Assembly (NCBI GenBank): GCA_003586115.2
Contig: QVOM02000073.1
Span: 29,711,298 to 29,775,297 of the forward strand
DNA: 64,000 bases
Origin: Salvator merianae
Taxonomy: Eukaryota; Chordata; Lepidosauria; Squamata; Teiidae
Direction of reading: 5' to 3'
Positions 12,691 to 24,450 of this stretch are shown piece after piece. A program made the translations under genes and the position numbers. The first letter of the stretch is position 1. Each line of letters begins with the position of its first letter. Under the pieces are notes generated by a model. It was not told where the DNA came from and searched no databases. It was given only the letters and a program-made list of their open reading frames with translations.

Positions 12691-13040
12691 ACCTTTCTGC
12701 ACTTACCTGGGGAGTCTGAAATAGTTGATCAGAAGCATGGTGATGTCTTGTTCCAGCACACCCCATGCTGACCCTGAAGCTCACATGAGCTTCAGAGCTG
12801 GCCTCCACGGGCTTCACTGGGGGTCCTCATTTCAGCAGCACAATAAGACATGTTGCCAAAATGCATCCCCCTGTAAATTGGCACATGAAGATGTATACCT
12901 TCTGCATGCCTCCATGATTTGGATTAGGCCCTGCTACAATGCCAGTAGATCTTGATATCATGGTCTACAGGTGTTCCAAATTAGGAGCATCCTGTTCTGA
13001 ATTATACTCCATGGTGTGTGAAAGGAGCATACTAGTGATG
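12691..13040 (+). mobile_element. dispersed TIR-family repeat, copy 2
   Basis: Starts with ggacctttctgcacttacc, nearly the terminal repeat of the 177-bp MITE at 16.0 and 36.1 kb. It contains the hairpin gaagctca-ca-tgagcttc at about 12775-12795. It shares atttcagcagcac and ccaaaatgNatccccctgta with 51.4 kb. The right terminal repeat is not clear. Confidence 0.6.
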
Positions 13041-13044
13041 GGCG

Positions 13045-14729
13045 GGGCCTCCCATTCATGTGTAGAAGGGAGGCCCTTAGAGACCTTGCTAGCATGAAAC
13101 ATTAGGAAGCGCAGAAACACCTTCTGTCCTTGAGCCATCTTTATAAAATAGGATTTCAGGATTTCAGGATGAAGGAAGTAGTAGTAAGGAAAGGCAAATT
13201 GAATCCAATATTTAGTATCCTTTAGCAATGGATCCAATATGTAAATTCAAATTCAGCTGAATTTTGTAGAATTCAAATATTCAGATTCCTCCGTACATTT
13301 CTTTACCATTTGAAGTTTATGGTCCATTTCGTAGAGATGAACCTGAAATAATTCTCAACTTTGAAGTTTGAAAAATTCAGAACCTTTTTCTCTAATTAGT
13401 CAAAATTTTGTCTTACCTGTTCCTAATAGATTGCAAAAGATAGTTTACCTGTCCAAATGACATAAATAAAATAGTCAAGATTTAACCAATGATTCTGTTT
13501 GATTATTCTGCTAAAGATGAAGGGTGAAGCTTAAAGCTAATTTGTAGGATTCAGTTTGTAGAGTCTGCACTCACACACTCAAAGGAATCCCATAGTCCCA
13601 CTCTATCGAAGTCAAGCTTATTAGAAACAAAATTGAAGGATGAAAGAAATTCATTTTCTTCTTTGTTCTCTATATGTGCCTCATTAGTTTATAATTTGAA
13701 ATATAGTGTGAGAAAGGTTAGAACACAATTTCCTTTTTTGGGAACAAATTTTGATGGCTTTTCTTCTCAGCAATAAGAACTGCAGACCAATGAACACACA
13801 TGTATCTATGAATATTCTACAATATTGCTGCTCATTCAACATGTTCAGACCTTATACTATTTTAATATGCTTTTAACTGTTGAATATTTCTTTCTATTTC
13901 TGAATTTATTTTACAAATTATAACATAGCCTTTGGTTTTAGTGACTAAAGGCAGCTTGTCTATTTAAAAGTTATTCAAATAAAATATAGCTCCCCCAACC
14001 ATATGTCAACATTAAAGGTGGAGTGTATCCTTCAAACATGACTTAAAGGCATAGGAATATGAACAGACAGAAGATGCTATAAAAGTTCCTATGAACAATA
14101 TTCTTTTTCATGTCTGCAATCCATTTTGAATTCTGTGCTGAAATCTGAAAATGAGAGAAAGATGTATTCTGTTTATGAGGTGTCAGTAATTATTGAATAA
14201 CTCATATTTGTATGATTGTTGGACAAATGTATTATTTGAGCTGATAAAGATAATAAGTTTGGCTTTAATAATACTAATAAAACACACACCCATCTAGACC
14301 CTGTCTTGCAATACAAAAGGCCTCCACAGGCCATCTAGGACAGTGATTCTCCAATTTCAGTGGAACTGACTGCTCTCTAGAGTACCCAACACGATCTCCA
14401 GGTGACTGGAGACATGGGTGTGAGAAGCATGGAGGATGGCATCTTAGCTCATGACATCTTTCGATAAAAGCAGTGAACTGGAAACAATGGTCTGGCGGGG
14501 AGCTTCCCCAGTCACCATCTAAAACCAGGACATTTTGGGCTACTGACATCAAAAATGGACAATTAACTGGTGTGAACCACGTAAAAATGAGGCATAGAAA
14601 AGATCAAATTAAAAAAATTATTATTATTTATTAAAAGCTCAAGAAAAGTGTCAGCAGAGCAAAAATATAGGCAGTGGTAATGAAATGTGGTTTTAATCAG
14701 CTTATAGTACAGCAGGTAATACAATAATG
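13045..14729. other. unassigned AT-rich stretch
   Basis: No gene, RNA or clear repeat. Small frames only. Confidence 0.4.
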
Positions 14730-14763
14730 AAGGAGGAGGAGGAGCAGTGGCAGCAGCAGCAGC
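14730..14763. repeat. (AGG)n/(CAG)n trinucleotide run
   Basis: GGA units pass directly into CAG/GCA units. It lies in a non-coding setting; a frame through it only reflects the low complexity. Confidence 0.85.
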
Positions 14764-14984
14764 TTCCACTGAGTGGAGAAACCTTGCTAGTATTCTGAGG
14801 CTAAGTTTCAACAGCAAAAAAAGAGAAGAAAAACAGAAACACAAAAAACCAGCACAACCCAGCTGTAGAAAATCTGCCAAACTTCAGAAAGACCTGTTTG
14901 GGTTTTTTGGGTTTTTTTCCCCAGATTTTTCTATGGCTAGGTTAATTGGTTTCACAGTTTCTGTGGTCAGCCTGCTCCAGGGTG

Positions 14985-15143
14985 GGTAGACAGGCAGGAT
15001 GCCTTGAAAGGCCATTTGTAGGGAGTCAAAAGCAGGTGAAGATTTTGCTTTTATATTCTGCCGTGCAATTGGTGAGCCACTGTGTGAGACAGGATGCTAG
15101 ACCAGATGGGCCATGGCCTGATCCAGTAGGGCTCCTCTTATGT
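14985..15143 (+). mobile_element. CR1/L3-type LINE 3' end
   Basis: Sense-strand copy of the 3' UTR block: gtgagccactgtgtgagac, aggatgctagaccagatggg, cctgatccagtagggctcc, then cttatgtt. It abuts an oppositely oriented CR1 end at 15146, so two LINE tails meet head to head. Confidence 0.85.
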
Positions 15144-15145
15144 TA

Positions 15146-15428
15146 AACATAGAAACATAGAAACATAGAGTTGGAAGGGACCTCCTGGATCATCAAGTCC
15201 AACCCCCTGCTCAATGCAGGATTACCTAAACCATCCCCGACAAATGGCCATCCAGTCTCCGCTTGAAGACCTCCATCGAAGGGGAACTCACCATCTCCTG
15301 TGGCAACCTATTCCACTGGTTGATCGTCCTTACTGTCATAATTTTTTTTCTAACATCTAATCTGAATCTTTTCCCCTGCAGTTTCATCCCGTTGCTTCTA
15401 GTCCTTCCTTGTTCTTACTAAGTTGTTT
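15146..15428 (-). mobile_element. CR1 LINE 3' end, antisense
   Basis: The plus strand starts with repeats of aaacatag, the complement of the short CR1 tail repeat. It continues with gagttggaagggacctcc, tcaagtccaaccccctgctc and the coding C-terminus in antisense. On the minus strand this reads as the end of CR1 ORF2: a basic RFRLDVRK-type stretch, then NRLPQEM and MEVFKRRLDGHLSGMV. The copy is truncated at its 5' side near 15428, as usual for CR1. Confidence 0.9.
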
Positions 15429-15478
15429 TTCCTTCTCAAAGACATATATATTTACCTATCCTTGGATCCAATGGGATG

Positions 15479-15480
<2 letters not shown>

Positions 15481-15523
<43 letters not shown>
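15481..15523. repeat. (AG)n microsatellite
   Basis: About 20 AG units. The long minus-strand frame across this area owes its length to this run. Confidence 0.95.
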
Positions 15524-15525
<2 letters not shown>

Positions 15526-16005
15526 AGCAGAACAAGGAGGGTGAGGGGAAATACAGACAGAAGTGGTAAGGGCAGAAAGTAGAAGCACACAGGTCCAAGA
15601 AGGAAGAGAGAACTCCCAAAGGCACAGATATTTTCTTTCTTTCCTCTTCTGAACTGGGTCAAAAGAATGCTGGTAGTGGGAGGACCTAGGGCCTATGGGT
15701 GCTATGTGGCTTTCTGTGCTGTTGTAGAGCAAAAAGAAGGAGGGGGCTAGGAAGGCCAGTAGAGGACCCAAGGTGGGATGGGATGGACAAAGGAGGGGCA
15801 AAGATTCACATGGGCATTGCATAGCTGTGCTAGACAGGTCAGAAGTTTACTTAATATTACACATTTTAATTGCTCTTATCTGCATGATAGCGAATTAAAT
15901 CAAATGCTCAGAAAGTTGCAGGATCAGCCTGACCACAGGACGATGGCATGGACCTCTAGTAACCTGTATCAGTTCCTTTTTTTTGCATCACTACAAGCAA
16001 TTCTT
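15524..16005. other. unassigned stretch
   Basis: No supported feature between the AG run and the MITE. Confidence 0.4.
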
Positions 16006-16008
16006 ATT

Positions 16009-16185
16009 GGCTCTTTCTGCACTTGGACTTATTCCAGATTATATCTCAGAATAGGAACCTGCCATCTGCATGCTAGTGCAGACTATGGTAGGCCCTCGGT
16101 AAGACCTTTCATAGTTTGCACTAACATCTGGACAGCAGGTCCCTATTCTGGGATACAATCCACAAGGCCAAGTGCAGAAAATGCC
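16009..16185. mobile_element. 177-bp MITE with CTTTCTGCACTT termini, copy A
   Basis: Left end GGctCTTTCTGCACTTGG and right end ccaagtgcagaaaatgcc are terminal inverted repeats. They extend about 35 bp inward (tattccagattatat against the complement of attctgggatacaatcc). The element is flanked by the 3-bp direct repeat ATT at 16006-16008 and 16186-16188. A 3-bp duplication with GG...CC ends fits the PIF/Harbinger superfamily. It has no coding capacity. A second copy lies at 36120-36299. Confidence 0.85.
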
Positions 16186-16188
16186 ATT

Positions 16189-18897
16189 GTCTCGTAAAGA
16201 CTTAGCAAAAGGGAGGGAGAAACAGACCAGCTTGCATTTAAAGATAATTTTCCTTCGTTTAACCTAAGTTTTGCCAGGTAAAATCACTCCAGTATTACAA
16301 TCAACAAAGATCTGTAGTTGTTTTCTGATGCCACCTATAGGTCTTAGTCCAAACCAGTTTTTGAGACTTAAGACAACATATTTTGAATCAGAATGTATCA
16401 CTGCTATATTTACAAAGTATTCCACGCCTTAAGTTCAACTTTGTGCTTGTCTTGGAGGTATTGTCTTGATTGCATTACAAAGACTGTGATTCTGAGATAC
16501 TCCAGCATTTATTCCATTGTCTTTACCTTACACGAAGCATGTGAGGGAAGAGAGACAGGTGAATTCAAAATTGTAACTTTCCTGTTTTCCTCATCCACTG
16601 ATTTCTCTAAAGCCTGTCACATGGTCTCATTGGTTTTATTAGAATGGTCTCCTCATGTGCCTACAGCTTTACAGATAGGGTAACCTAGTTCAGTAGCCTC
16701 ATGTACCACATTAATCTTTTTTTTTTAAAGTCATATCATAATTCTTTGACAGGCTTGTGTTGCACATATGGAACCATGGAAACACCTGAAGAACTTCAGT
16801 AGAGCCAGGCCTCCAGTACTTTATTATGCCCATTTAGCTGAGCTTCTTTTCACTGCCTTTTCTCCTTATTTTAAAGATTTCTCTTTTGACATTTGGATAT
16901 TTCATTTTTCCCCCCCAAAAATTCCAAATTATAGTTAAACATGCCAACAGAGTCAAATCACAATTTCTAGGTTATTTTCTATGATCTGTGATATGTCCCA
17001 ATAGGGGATTAATTCTTTTTTCAGGTTCTGTGGATTTTCCATGTTGATCAATGGATTTCCTTTTAGCCTACACTCTGGTAATAGTTCTAAATCTTAGCAT
17101 TTTCATTGACTCAAAGCACTTCTCTTTACCTGAATAAGTTCCTAATTCTCAAAAATAATACAAATGACAGGAACATATGAGAGCAATTTTATCTACAGTT
17201 AGTGAAGAATTAAACAGTTGCTTCTATCATAAACATTATTCTGGACCTTCTGTTATTTATTCACCTATTTGAAATGCACCATTGCTAACAGCACATAGAT
17301 AGTACTAAGGTTAATGACTGACTGATTAACAACTGAGAACACATTTTGCAGCAAATGATCTGTAGTAATTGTTACAGGAGAACCATTTTCACATGGAAAC
17401 ATAACTACTTTTTGAAAGGATATCTTCCTAATCTTTTGACAAGCAACTGCATCAGTATTTTACTTTATGCGCATTTAGAAAACACCCAACAAGGATGACC
17501 AAAAAACATTACCTGCCTGAGTAGGAAGGAATGGAAAATGGTAATGGAAATTGCTGGTGCATCACTTTTCAACCCTATTTGAGCTTGCAGTTGCTATGGG
17601 CAAAATTGGTCACAAGGCAGACAGATTTTAAAAATAATTATAATTAAAAAAACAAAAACAGGAATTCCAGTGCCTGGCAAAGAATGCTGAAGTTAATGCA
17701 ATGGGTCTGATTTAACCATATTAAAGATTTCATTAGTAATCCATTAAGAAGGGGGGAAAAAGGCATCTGTCTCTTTGCTGTCATTCCATCCAGGTCTTTC
17801 TAGTCCAGTAGAAGCACCTTCTAATATAAAATAAGGAAAGGTGACTTTCATTGGTTTCCTTTTCTGATACTGTCCTTATACTTGGAATATTTTCCAAACA
17901 TGGTATAGAAAGGAAGCATTGCAAGGGGGAAATGGGACATAAAAATGGTCCTCTTATCATGTGAGTTGAATCCTGATGATGATATATATTAAAAAAACAG
18001 AACCCTGGATTAGGTACATGCAACATACCATTTCAAATGCAGCACTCACCAAATACAGTCCTAGAAGGAGAGTACTTATCTTACCTGGCTGCCCCACCTA
18101 AGCTTTTTCAGATCCTACAGTTGGCATGGTTGCTTGTTATCTACCAGATCATGTGATGATGGCTTTTTTCAGTTCTGCTAGGGATTTCTCCAGCACCCAA
18201 ACCTGTAGAGGTATGTATTGTTTAGAGTCCTGTCAGGATGCTAAGTATAATACTGCTGCAATTAGATTAAAATACACTGTGAAATAAGGTTTACTTTATC
18301 CTATCCCTTCTACATGAATGAATATGCACACATGTTCCCAACATTTGCTAATGGTTTTTCAAAATGTTATTGGAACAATCTTGACTTTAAAAGCTGTTGA
18401 CTTTGTAGCCAACTTGCCAACCTATGATCCCATAGCACTTAACAGAAATAGTGAATAACAAATTATAAGGTCATAACATTAAAAAAGCAACCACTGTAAT
18501 TTAGAAACAAACTTAAAAAATATATTAAAAAAATATGTATCAAAATGTGTTTGAAATAGGACATCTTAAGGGCCAAAGGAGATGGTTAGAAAGTATACCT
18601 TAAGCAGCCACTGAAAATTGTACAATAATAAGAAGGAAATAATCCAGTAACTTAGGGACCACTGCCATAAAGGCCTAATTATGTGCTATCACTCTTAAAT
18701 CTCAGACAATAACAAAATTGCCAGTAGGTCTTCCATTATTAATCTTAACATCAGATAGATAAAACTAATATTGTTTAGGTCTTTGTATATCAATGCCAGT
18801 ACTTTGAGCTAGGTAGCAGATCAGCAAGTAGTGAAACCCTTTTATGATTGGATAACAGTGTATATTCAGAAATATTTAATGGTTTTGCTGATTTGGT
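16189..18897. other. unassigned AT-rich stretch
   Basis: Nearly 2.7 kb with no feature I can support. Frames are short and unrelated to families I know. Confidence 0.4.
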
Positions 18898-19470
18898 GTC
18901 CGCACTAGGGGTGTGCACAAAGGCACTTTTCCCCTTTCGCTTCGCATTCCTGTGAAGCTATGGGGCTTCGTTTTCGCACGAAAAGATATGTGCGAAAATG
19001 AAGCCCTTCGTCTTCGCGGTGAAGATTTTCACCACGACCGGAAGCAGAGAAATCTTTCCTTCGCCTTGATTTCTCTGTTTCCGATGGCACTCGCCTCTCT
19101 CTCATCCCCCCCCCCCCAGTCTGTCAGTGTGCGCGTGGGACTGACAGACTAGGGGGAATGAGAGACAGCAAGCGGGAGAGGAGGGAAATCAACAAAAGGA
19201 AGGGAATCCCTTCCTTTGCGTTGATTTCCCTCCTCTCCCGCTCGCTGTCTCTCATTTCCCCTAGACTGTCAGCGCGCGCGCTGACAGCCTAGGGGGATGA
19301 GACAGTGGCAAATTGCGAAGGTCCCGAAATGCATCGAAAATTGAGGGACGTTCGCAATTCGAATTTTGTGATCTTTGCTGCCCTTCGCATTCGATGGGAA
19401 GGGAATGAAATCATGAAAGTCGATGAAAATTCGAGTGGCACGAAACTTTGTGCACACCCCTAGTCAGCAC
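18898..19470. mobile_element. non-autonomous hAT-type element with 8-bp TSD
   Basis: The element spans 18906-19462 (557 bp). Its ends are a perfect inverted repeat, TAGGGGTGTGCACAAAG. Flanks are GTCCGCAC (18898-18905) and GTCAGCAC (19463-19470), an 8-bp target duplication with one mismatch, diagnostic of hAT. The interior is CpG-rich, in sharp contrast to its surroundings. It contains an almost perfect hairpin centred near 19205 with arms of about 60 bases, and a smaller agtctgtcag...ctgacagact pair at about 19120-19150. Two overlapping frames on either strand are by-products of the palindrome. It would have depended on transposase supplied elsewhere. Confidence 0.9.
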
Positions 19471-20034
19471 CAGTTCATAGACGACAACCAAAACTTGGAA
19501 ACAAAGATCCAGGATCAAGTCAACAAGAAAATGAATCCATGCTGGAAAGAGGAGCAAGGAGATAGGTTACAGAAAAGTCTTTTGTGCCGTAACATGGCCT
19601 CGTCAAGAAAAACACATGTCTTTTTAGGGCTCAGCCAAAAGCCAATGTCTTAATATGAACCCCCAGCCAGAAAGATCATCCAATAATAACAGGAACAAAA
19701 TTGTGAACAAAGAAAGATTAGAAAACAGTCACAGGATTCAGAGCTAGAAAGTAAAAAATGAAGAGGACAGGTTGGAATGGAAATTTCAGGCAGATCACAA
19801 AAGCAAGGGAAGGGAAGATATGAATTTAAAAACTCAGGAGGCAAAAAAACAAAACACACAATTCAAATCCAGGAAAAGATAACTAAGGAATTCAGAAGCA
19901 GGAATAGCATGTCTCTAAATATCAAGGCTGAATTAGGCTGAGGAACTGAACACTAGAACACACACATGAGTGAATGGGAGAGGGGAGGAGGGCTACATTT
20001 TAAGTTTGGTTTACAAGATGTTATTGGTGTTCCT
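19471..20034. other. unassigned stretch
   Basis: Purine-rich on the plus strand, with no recognisable gene or repeat. Confidence 0.4.
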
Positions 20035-20108
20035 GTTTTATTAAATATTTTGATTAACCCTGTGACCTTTGGGTGAAAGATGGAATATGAATACTTAAAT
20101 AAATTATG
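20035..20108 (+). mobile_element. L2-type LINE 3' tail fragment
   Basis: ccctgtgacctttgggtgaa...gatggaatatgaatacttaaataaatta resembles the common squamate LINE 3' terminus ending in an A/T tail. Only about 70 bp remain. Confidence 0.5.
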
Positions 20109-21415
20109 ACTGTGAGCATAGACACACACACAGTCACTGTCACTCTGGGGAAACCACTGGTTGCAGCTGTGCGATTCAGGATAAAGAACAATAGTCATAA
20201 AGACATGATGATTATATCAGTTGAAGCTCTCCTGGTCTCATAACATGCAGTTAGCTTTCTCCCCAGCATCAAACCATCTTCACACATAGTGTGTGAATCC
20301 AATTTGAAAGTTACACAGCACTGAGCCCTGTGACAACACTCTCTCCGTTGAGAAAGAACCAGAATGGGTAAATAAATGGGACTCAAAGGAGGCACTCTGG
20401 ATTAATGAGATCACCTGTGTTATGTTATTAATAATGAATCCAGGATAAACCCAAATTGTGCACCTGACCTTACCCAGGAAACACAGTTCTTTAAAATGCA
20501 AGGGACTGTTTCCTGAACTTAATGCATCCAGTCCATTGCTTCCTCTAAACAAACGTCAAATGGCTGGACTACCTCGGGTAATTTAGATAGCATGCCATCC
20601 AACATGGGGTGGACATAAAAAAAATAAAAATAAAAGCCTGAGTAAAGTTACCTCCTTTCTCAAGAGCTGGTAACCAGGTAATTAACAACAGAGGAGATAG
20701 GAGGATAATGAAGAAGCTGCAGCTGCTGCAAGAAAACATGCATTTAGTTTAAAATGCTGCTTCACCTTGTCTTCTGTCTGAAGTTGTAGTTTTCTCCTCC
20801 TCCACCACCACCACCACCACACCTTCCTCTGATTTAGAAACAGTTAATTTTAAATAGGCAATTTTTTTCCCCACCAGAATTTTCTGCATAAAGTTGGAGA
20901 CTCTAAGGTAGATTTAAATGAAAGATCTGATGATGTCTCACTGATGACAACTCCCAGAGAGCTACTATAAAGTGTGAATAATAATTTTGACTCCCCCAGG
21001 AAACCCTAAAAGTCCCAAATGAACTCGACAGGGACGGGATGCAGCCCGGCAATGAGGCAACATGTGCAAAGTATGCACAAGCTGTCTCTGCACTGGTAGA
21101 CACCACAAACAACTGTATCATATATTTCCTGTGGAATGAAGATTCTGCAGCAGCAAGATTTTTGAGGGAAGTGCTTTCACATTTTTGATCTAGTACAAAA
21201 ATAGGCCCCTGAAAATTTGACCAGTAAAGTAACCCCTTCTCTCTACATACAGGGCAAACAGGACCTGAGGAGCAGCCATCTGCTCTAAGAGTCAGATAAC
21301 AAGCCCTGCAGGTTTAAGTGAACTCCCAATGAAACTGGAGCAGCCCAGGAGCTGGCTGGAAGCAGGTGCATGGAAATGCATTGCCCAGGGGCAATCTTTT
21401 GGATTAGAGAAGTGG
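20109..21415. other. unassigned stretch, contains (CCT/CCA)n
   Basis: Apart from a CTC/CCA trinucleotide run at 20794-20820 I see no supported feature. Confidence 0.4.
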
Positions 21416-21417
21416 CC

Positions 21418-21750
21418 AAATTCAGCTTTTAAGGTTGAGTTCCATTTGAACCAAACCTTCCTAAATTTAGTTCAATTTAGGAACAGGATCAAACAATTTG
21501 TGAACAGTTCACGAATAGTTTAAGGTTAAAATAGAAACCATTGGAAATACACTGTCTATTTAAAGGACAAGATGTGGTTGAACTTCAACAGTTCAAATTA
21601 AACCATGCTGTTTGACTGAACAACCGGGTTTAGTTTGAATTGAATCAGCCTCTTTCAAACAGGGACTAGTTTGGTTAGAATCAAACTGGCTTGAACATAA
21701 GCATTCAGTATTTAAGCCATTCAAATACAAACCAAATTTGGACATCTCTA
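21418..21750. mobile_element. hAT-like 'gaacca' family, member F
   Basis: Rich in alternating gaacc/ggttc words and ends in aaatttggacatctcta, a diverged form of the TTGTGCACATCCCTA terminus of member D. Internal words ggaaatacactg, aaaggacaagatg and agtttgaattgaatcagcc are shared with member E at 39.1 kb. The left terminus is not clear. Confidence 0.65.
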
Positions 21751-22763
21751 GTTTAGATGCTCCACTCCTGGCTTAGGTGCCTAGCTTCTTAAAGTCTCTT
21801 ACCATAAGGGGAGCAGAGAAAAAAAGATAATGCTGGAAAGAGGTTCCATCAGGTACCAGCAGTAACTCTACCAGTTAAGTAGGCCATGGCTCCCAAGGAA
21901 TTTAATGGTAAAAAGCTCTGCTTAAGGCAATGCAAACATATCTCCATGCATTTAGGTTAACACAACTGCTCCATGGCTAAGAGGCCTGCGTCTGAAATGG
22001 TGTCTCATTGAAATAGCATGGAAACATTCCTTATCAAGTACAGCAAACAAGGAAGCTTTTAAAACAACAAATCTCATTATATTAGACCAGATCTAGGCAT
22101 AGGATAAAGGGCAGAACAAATTGATTCCCACCACATCCCCGTTAGCCTAGTTGAGGCCATCTCCAGGAAGATGTGGAGTCTTTTTAAGTCCTGCAATTCC
22201 CTCTTGTAGGCGTCTCTGTCAGATGGCAGGGTGATATCCCAAGGCAAGACTGAGCCCTTACTCTTTGTCCCACAATGCTTCTGATGACAAATGTCCACAG
22301 AAATCCACAAGTGCCTATCCCTCTGCTTGCACAGTGGGCATTTTCATCCAGATTTTTATGAGGAAAAAAACCCAGAAGAAAACACCAGCCACAGTAAATT
22401 ATATTGTTATGTGGGAAACTCAGGTTCAGAGTCCTTTATTCTGCAATAATGCTATCCCAGGATTTTTCCTCTATATCCCAGGACAGTATCGGGATTGCCA
22501 TGGATAAGTGTGGCACTTCCAATCTGGTCTAATCGATATGATGCTGAGATATTACCAGGTTCTAGAGACTGCCTGGATACAGTCCAAGTACATTCCCTTC
22601 TAAATCACACATATTTAATTTGGAACTCCCAGAAATATTTTACCAAAAAGGTCTCTGCACAATAAGGATTGACTCTGCTAAAGAAATAAAACACACTCAA
22701 ATTAAAGAAGGTCTCAAATTTATTGGGGAAAAAATCTGACTTGCTAGGACTTCCCTGAAAAGC
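21751..22763. other. unassigned stretch
   Basis: Nothing supported. A minus-strand frame at 22077-22310 has no known motif. Confidence 0.4.

Positions 22764-22820
<57 letters not shown>
22764..22820. repeat. (ATT)n microsatellite
   Basis: About 18 perfect ATT units. Confidence 0.95.
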
Positions 22821-22821
<1 letters not shown>

Positions 22822-22939
22822 TCTACAGAAATAAAAGTTGCCATTTCAGGAGTGCTCACTCCATTTGAACAAATTGTTAAAAGCATTAAGTGTTCCCTAA
22901 ATAGGAGAAGCACAAGAAATTTTGATAGACAGCCTTAAG

Positions 22940-23362
22940 GGGAACTTATCTTAGATTGCAAATTCCACCAGATGCCTGACACACCTCAACACTGATAAAG
23001 GAACCCTATACTAAGCTTATATATAAGTAACAGCAAGAATTTCTAGTTCCTTGAATACTAAGTGCTGAAGAGGGTGTAAATAAATCTCCTCCTATTTCTA
23101 CTTATGGTGGAACTGCAGTAAAGTTAGAATATTGTGGGAAATGGTATGGAAAGACCTAGGGAATGTGTTCAGCATACATATCTCAAGGATCCTAGATCTC
23201 ATGTATTTCATGAATTCATTGCTTATAAAATGGATATGCATAAACAATTGCTGGCATATCTACTAATACATGCTGCTCAACAGATAATTGCCAAACAATC
23301 GAAAACTCTGGAAAAAAATTGGCCAGAACATAGTGGTACATGCAAATATAGGATGTAATAGG
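22940..23362 (+). mobile_element. L1 LINE ORF2 C-terminal fragment
   Basis: One frame reads YLWWNCSKVRILWEMVWKDL at about 23095-23155, the Trp-Trp-x-Cys signature near the end of L1 ORF2. Upstream remnants of the preceding Cys block are seen. After a frame change the next stretch (DMHKQLLAYLLI near 23228-23265, then AKQSKTLEKNW) continues the same domain. The fragment is short, frameshifted and inactive. It shows that L1, besides CR1, L2, BovB and R4, has been active in this genome. Confidence 0.7.
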
Positions 23363-23511
23363 AAATGAAAGCATTTCAGCTCAAGGGGAAAAAAAAAATG
23401 GAAAGAGGATAATTTAATGATACATTTATAAATTCTTTGCAGCTATTTATAGAAGCAATCTTAAGGCTACAAAATATCTCTATGCTGGAAATGTTTTGCA
23501 TACTTAAATGG

Positions 23512-24442
23512 TAGGGATGTGCATGAACAAAAATTTAGTGGTTTGATTTGAATTGAACCAAACTACCCTTGGTGTGGTTTGATCTGAACAGGATTTTTTT
23601 TTTGTTTTATTTTTTAATGACAGGATGGTTCAGTTTGAGTGTGAACCAAGTGAACCATAGCGAACCATCTTTGTTTTTCTATGGTTTGCTTGGTTCATTA
23701 CACCATCCCTTGGTTCAGGTTTAGTTTGAACCAGGCTTTTTGACAACAGGATGCTTTAATTCACGGTCAATCATGCGAACATGATTCATCGATAAAACTA
23801 TATGCATAATATGTAATCTGGTAACTTTTTCAGCATATTTGCTGCAAGCAAACTAACTCTCTTCACTTGCCTTGACTAACATCAAGTAGGGGAATACTTA
23901 TTGTATGCACTAAAATCTTTTGCAAAAACTAGAAATGGGTGGAATGGAATGTGATTACAAGATGCATTTTTTTCATAAACATCTTTTTAATAAATATATT
24001 TAAAAATAGAAGGCTGAAAATGGGTGCATGGGGGGAGGTTTCCATTTGTGTTGGCTACCCAGTCAGAAAGTGCTAAACAAATGGGGTTTTTGTTTTTTTC
24101 AGTAAACACTCTGCAACACATTTTCACCTCACTTAAGAAGAAAATCCCAAGAACGTTATCTAGGATTGAGAAGGAGTGAATTTGGGTGTTTGCATGATTT
24201 GCATATGAATTGAATCACCCTTTTGTATAAAAAATCTGGTTTGAATCAAATCTGAACCAAGGCTTGTTATAATGAACCAAGCAAACCATAGTGAACCAAG
24301 GTGGTCTGTTAGGGTTCACTTGGTTGACATGCAAACCTAACCATCCTGTTATTCAAAAAATCTGGTTCAAAGCAAACCTGACTGAGGATAGTTTGGCTCA
24401 ACTGAAAACAAACCACTAAATTTCTGTTAATGGAAATCCCTA
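23512..24442. mobile_element. hAT-like 'gaacca' family, member B (long TIRs)
   Basis: Left end TAGGGATGTGCATGAAC and the complement of the right end (tagggatttccattaac) begin inverted repeats extending about 220 bp on each side. Both include aatttagtggtttg and ggttc/gaacc-rich sequence. The middle, about 480 bp, is unrelated to the ends and has no long frame. The TAGGG...CCCTA ends match the hAT member at 18.9 kb. The immediate flanks ttaaatgg and ccacttaa are inverted, not direct, so no target duplication can be shown. Confidence 0.75.
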
Positions 24443-24450
24443 CCACTTAA

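Noticed and set aside
12700..12715. cacttacctgggg, reminiscent of the U1 snRNA 5' end
   Set aside because: Match is only a few bases and belongs to the terminal repeat of a dispersed element; no U1 body follows.
14563..14880. 105-codon minus-strand frame with Ala and Pro runs
   Set aside because: Low-complexity (AGG)n/(CAG)n and ATT sequence; no splice or family support.
15436..15822. 128-codon minus-strand frame
   Set aside because: Its length comes from the (AG)n microsatellite giving a Ser-Leu run; no domain.
22605..22913. 102-codon minus-strand frame with an isoleucine run
   Set aside because: Produced by the (ATT)n microsatellite.
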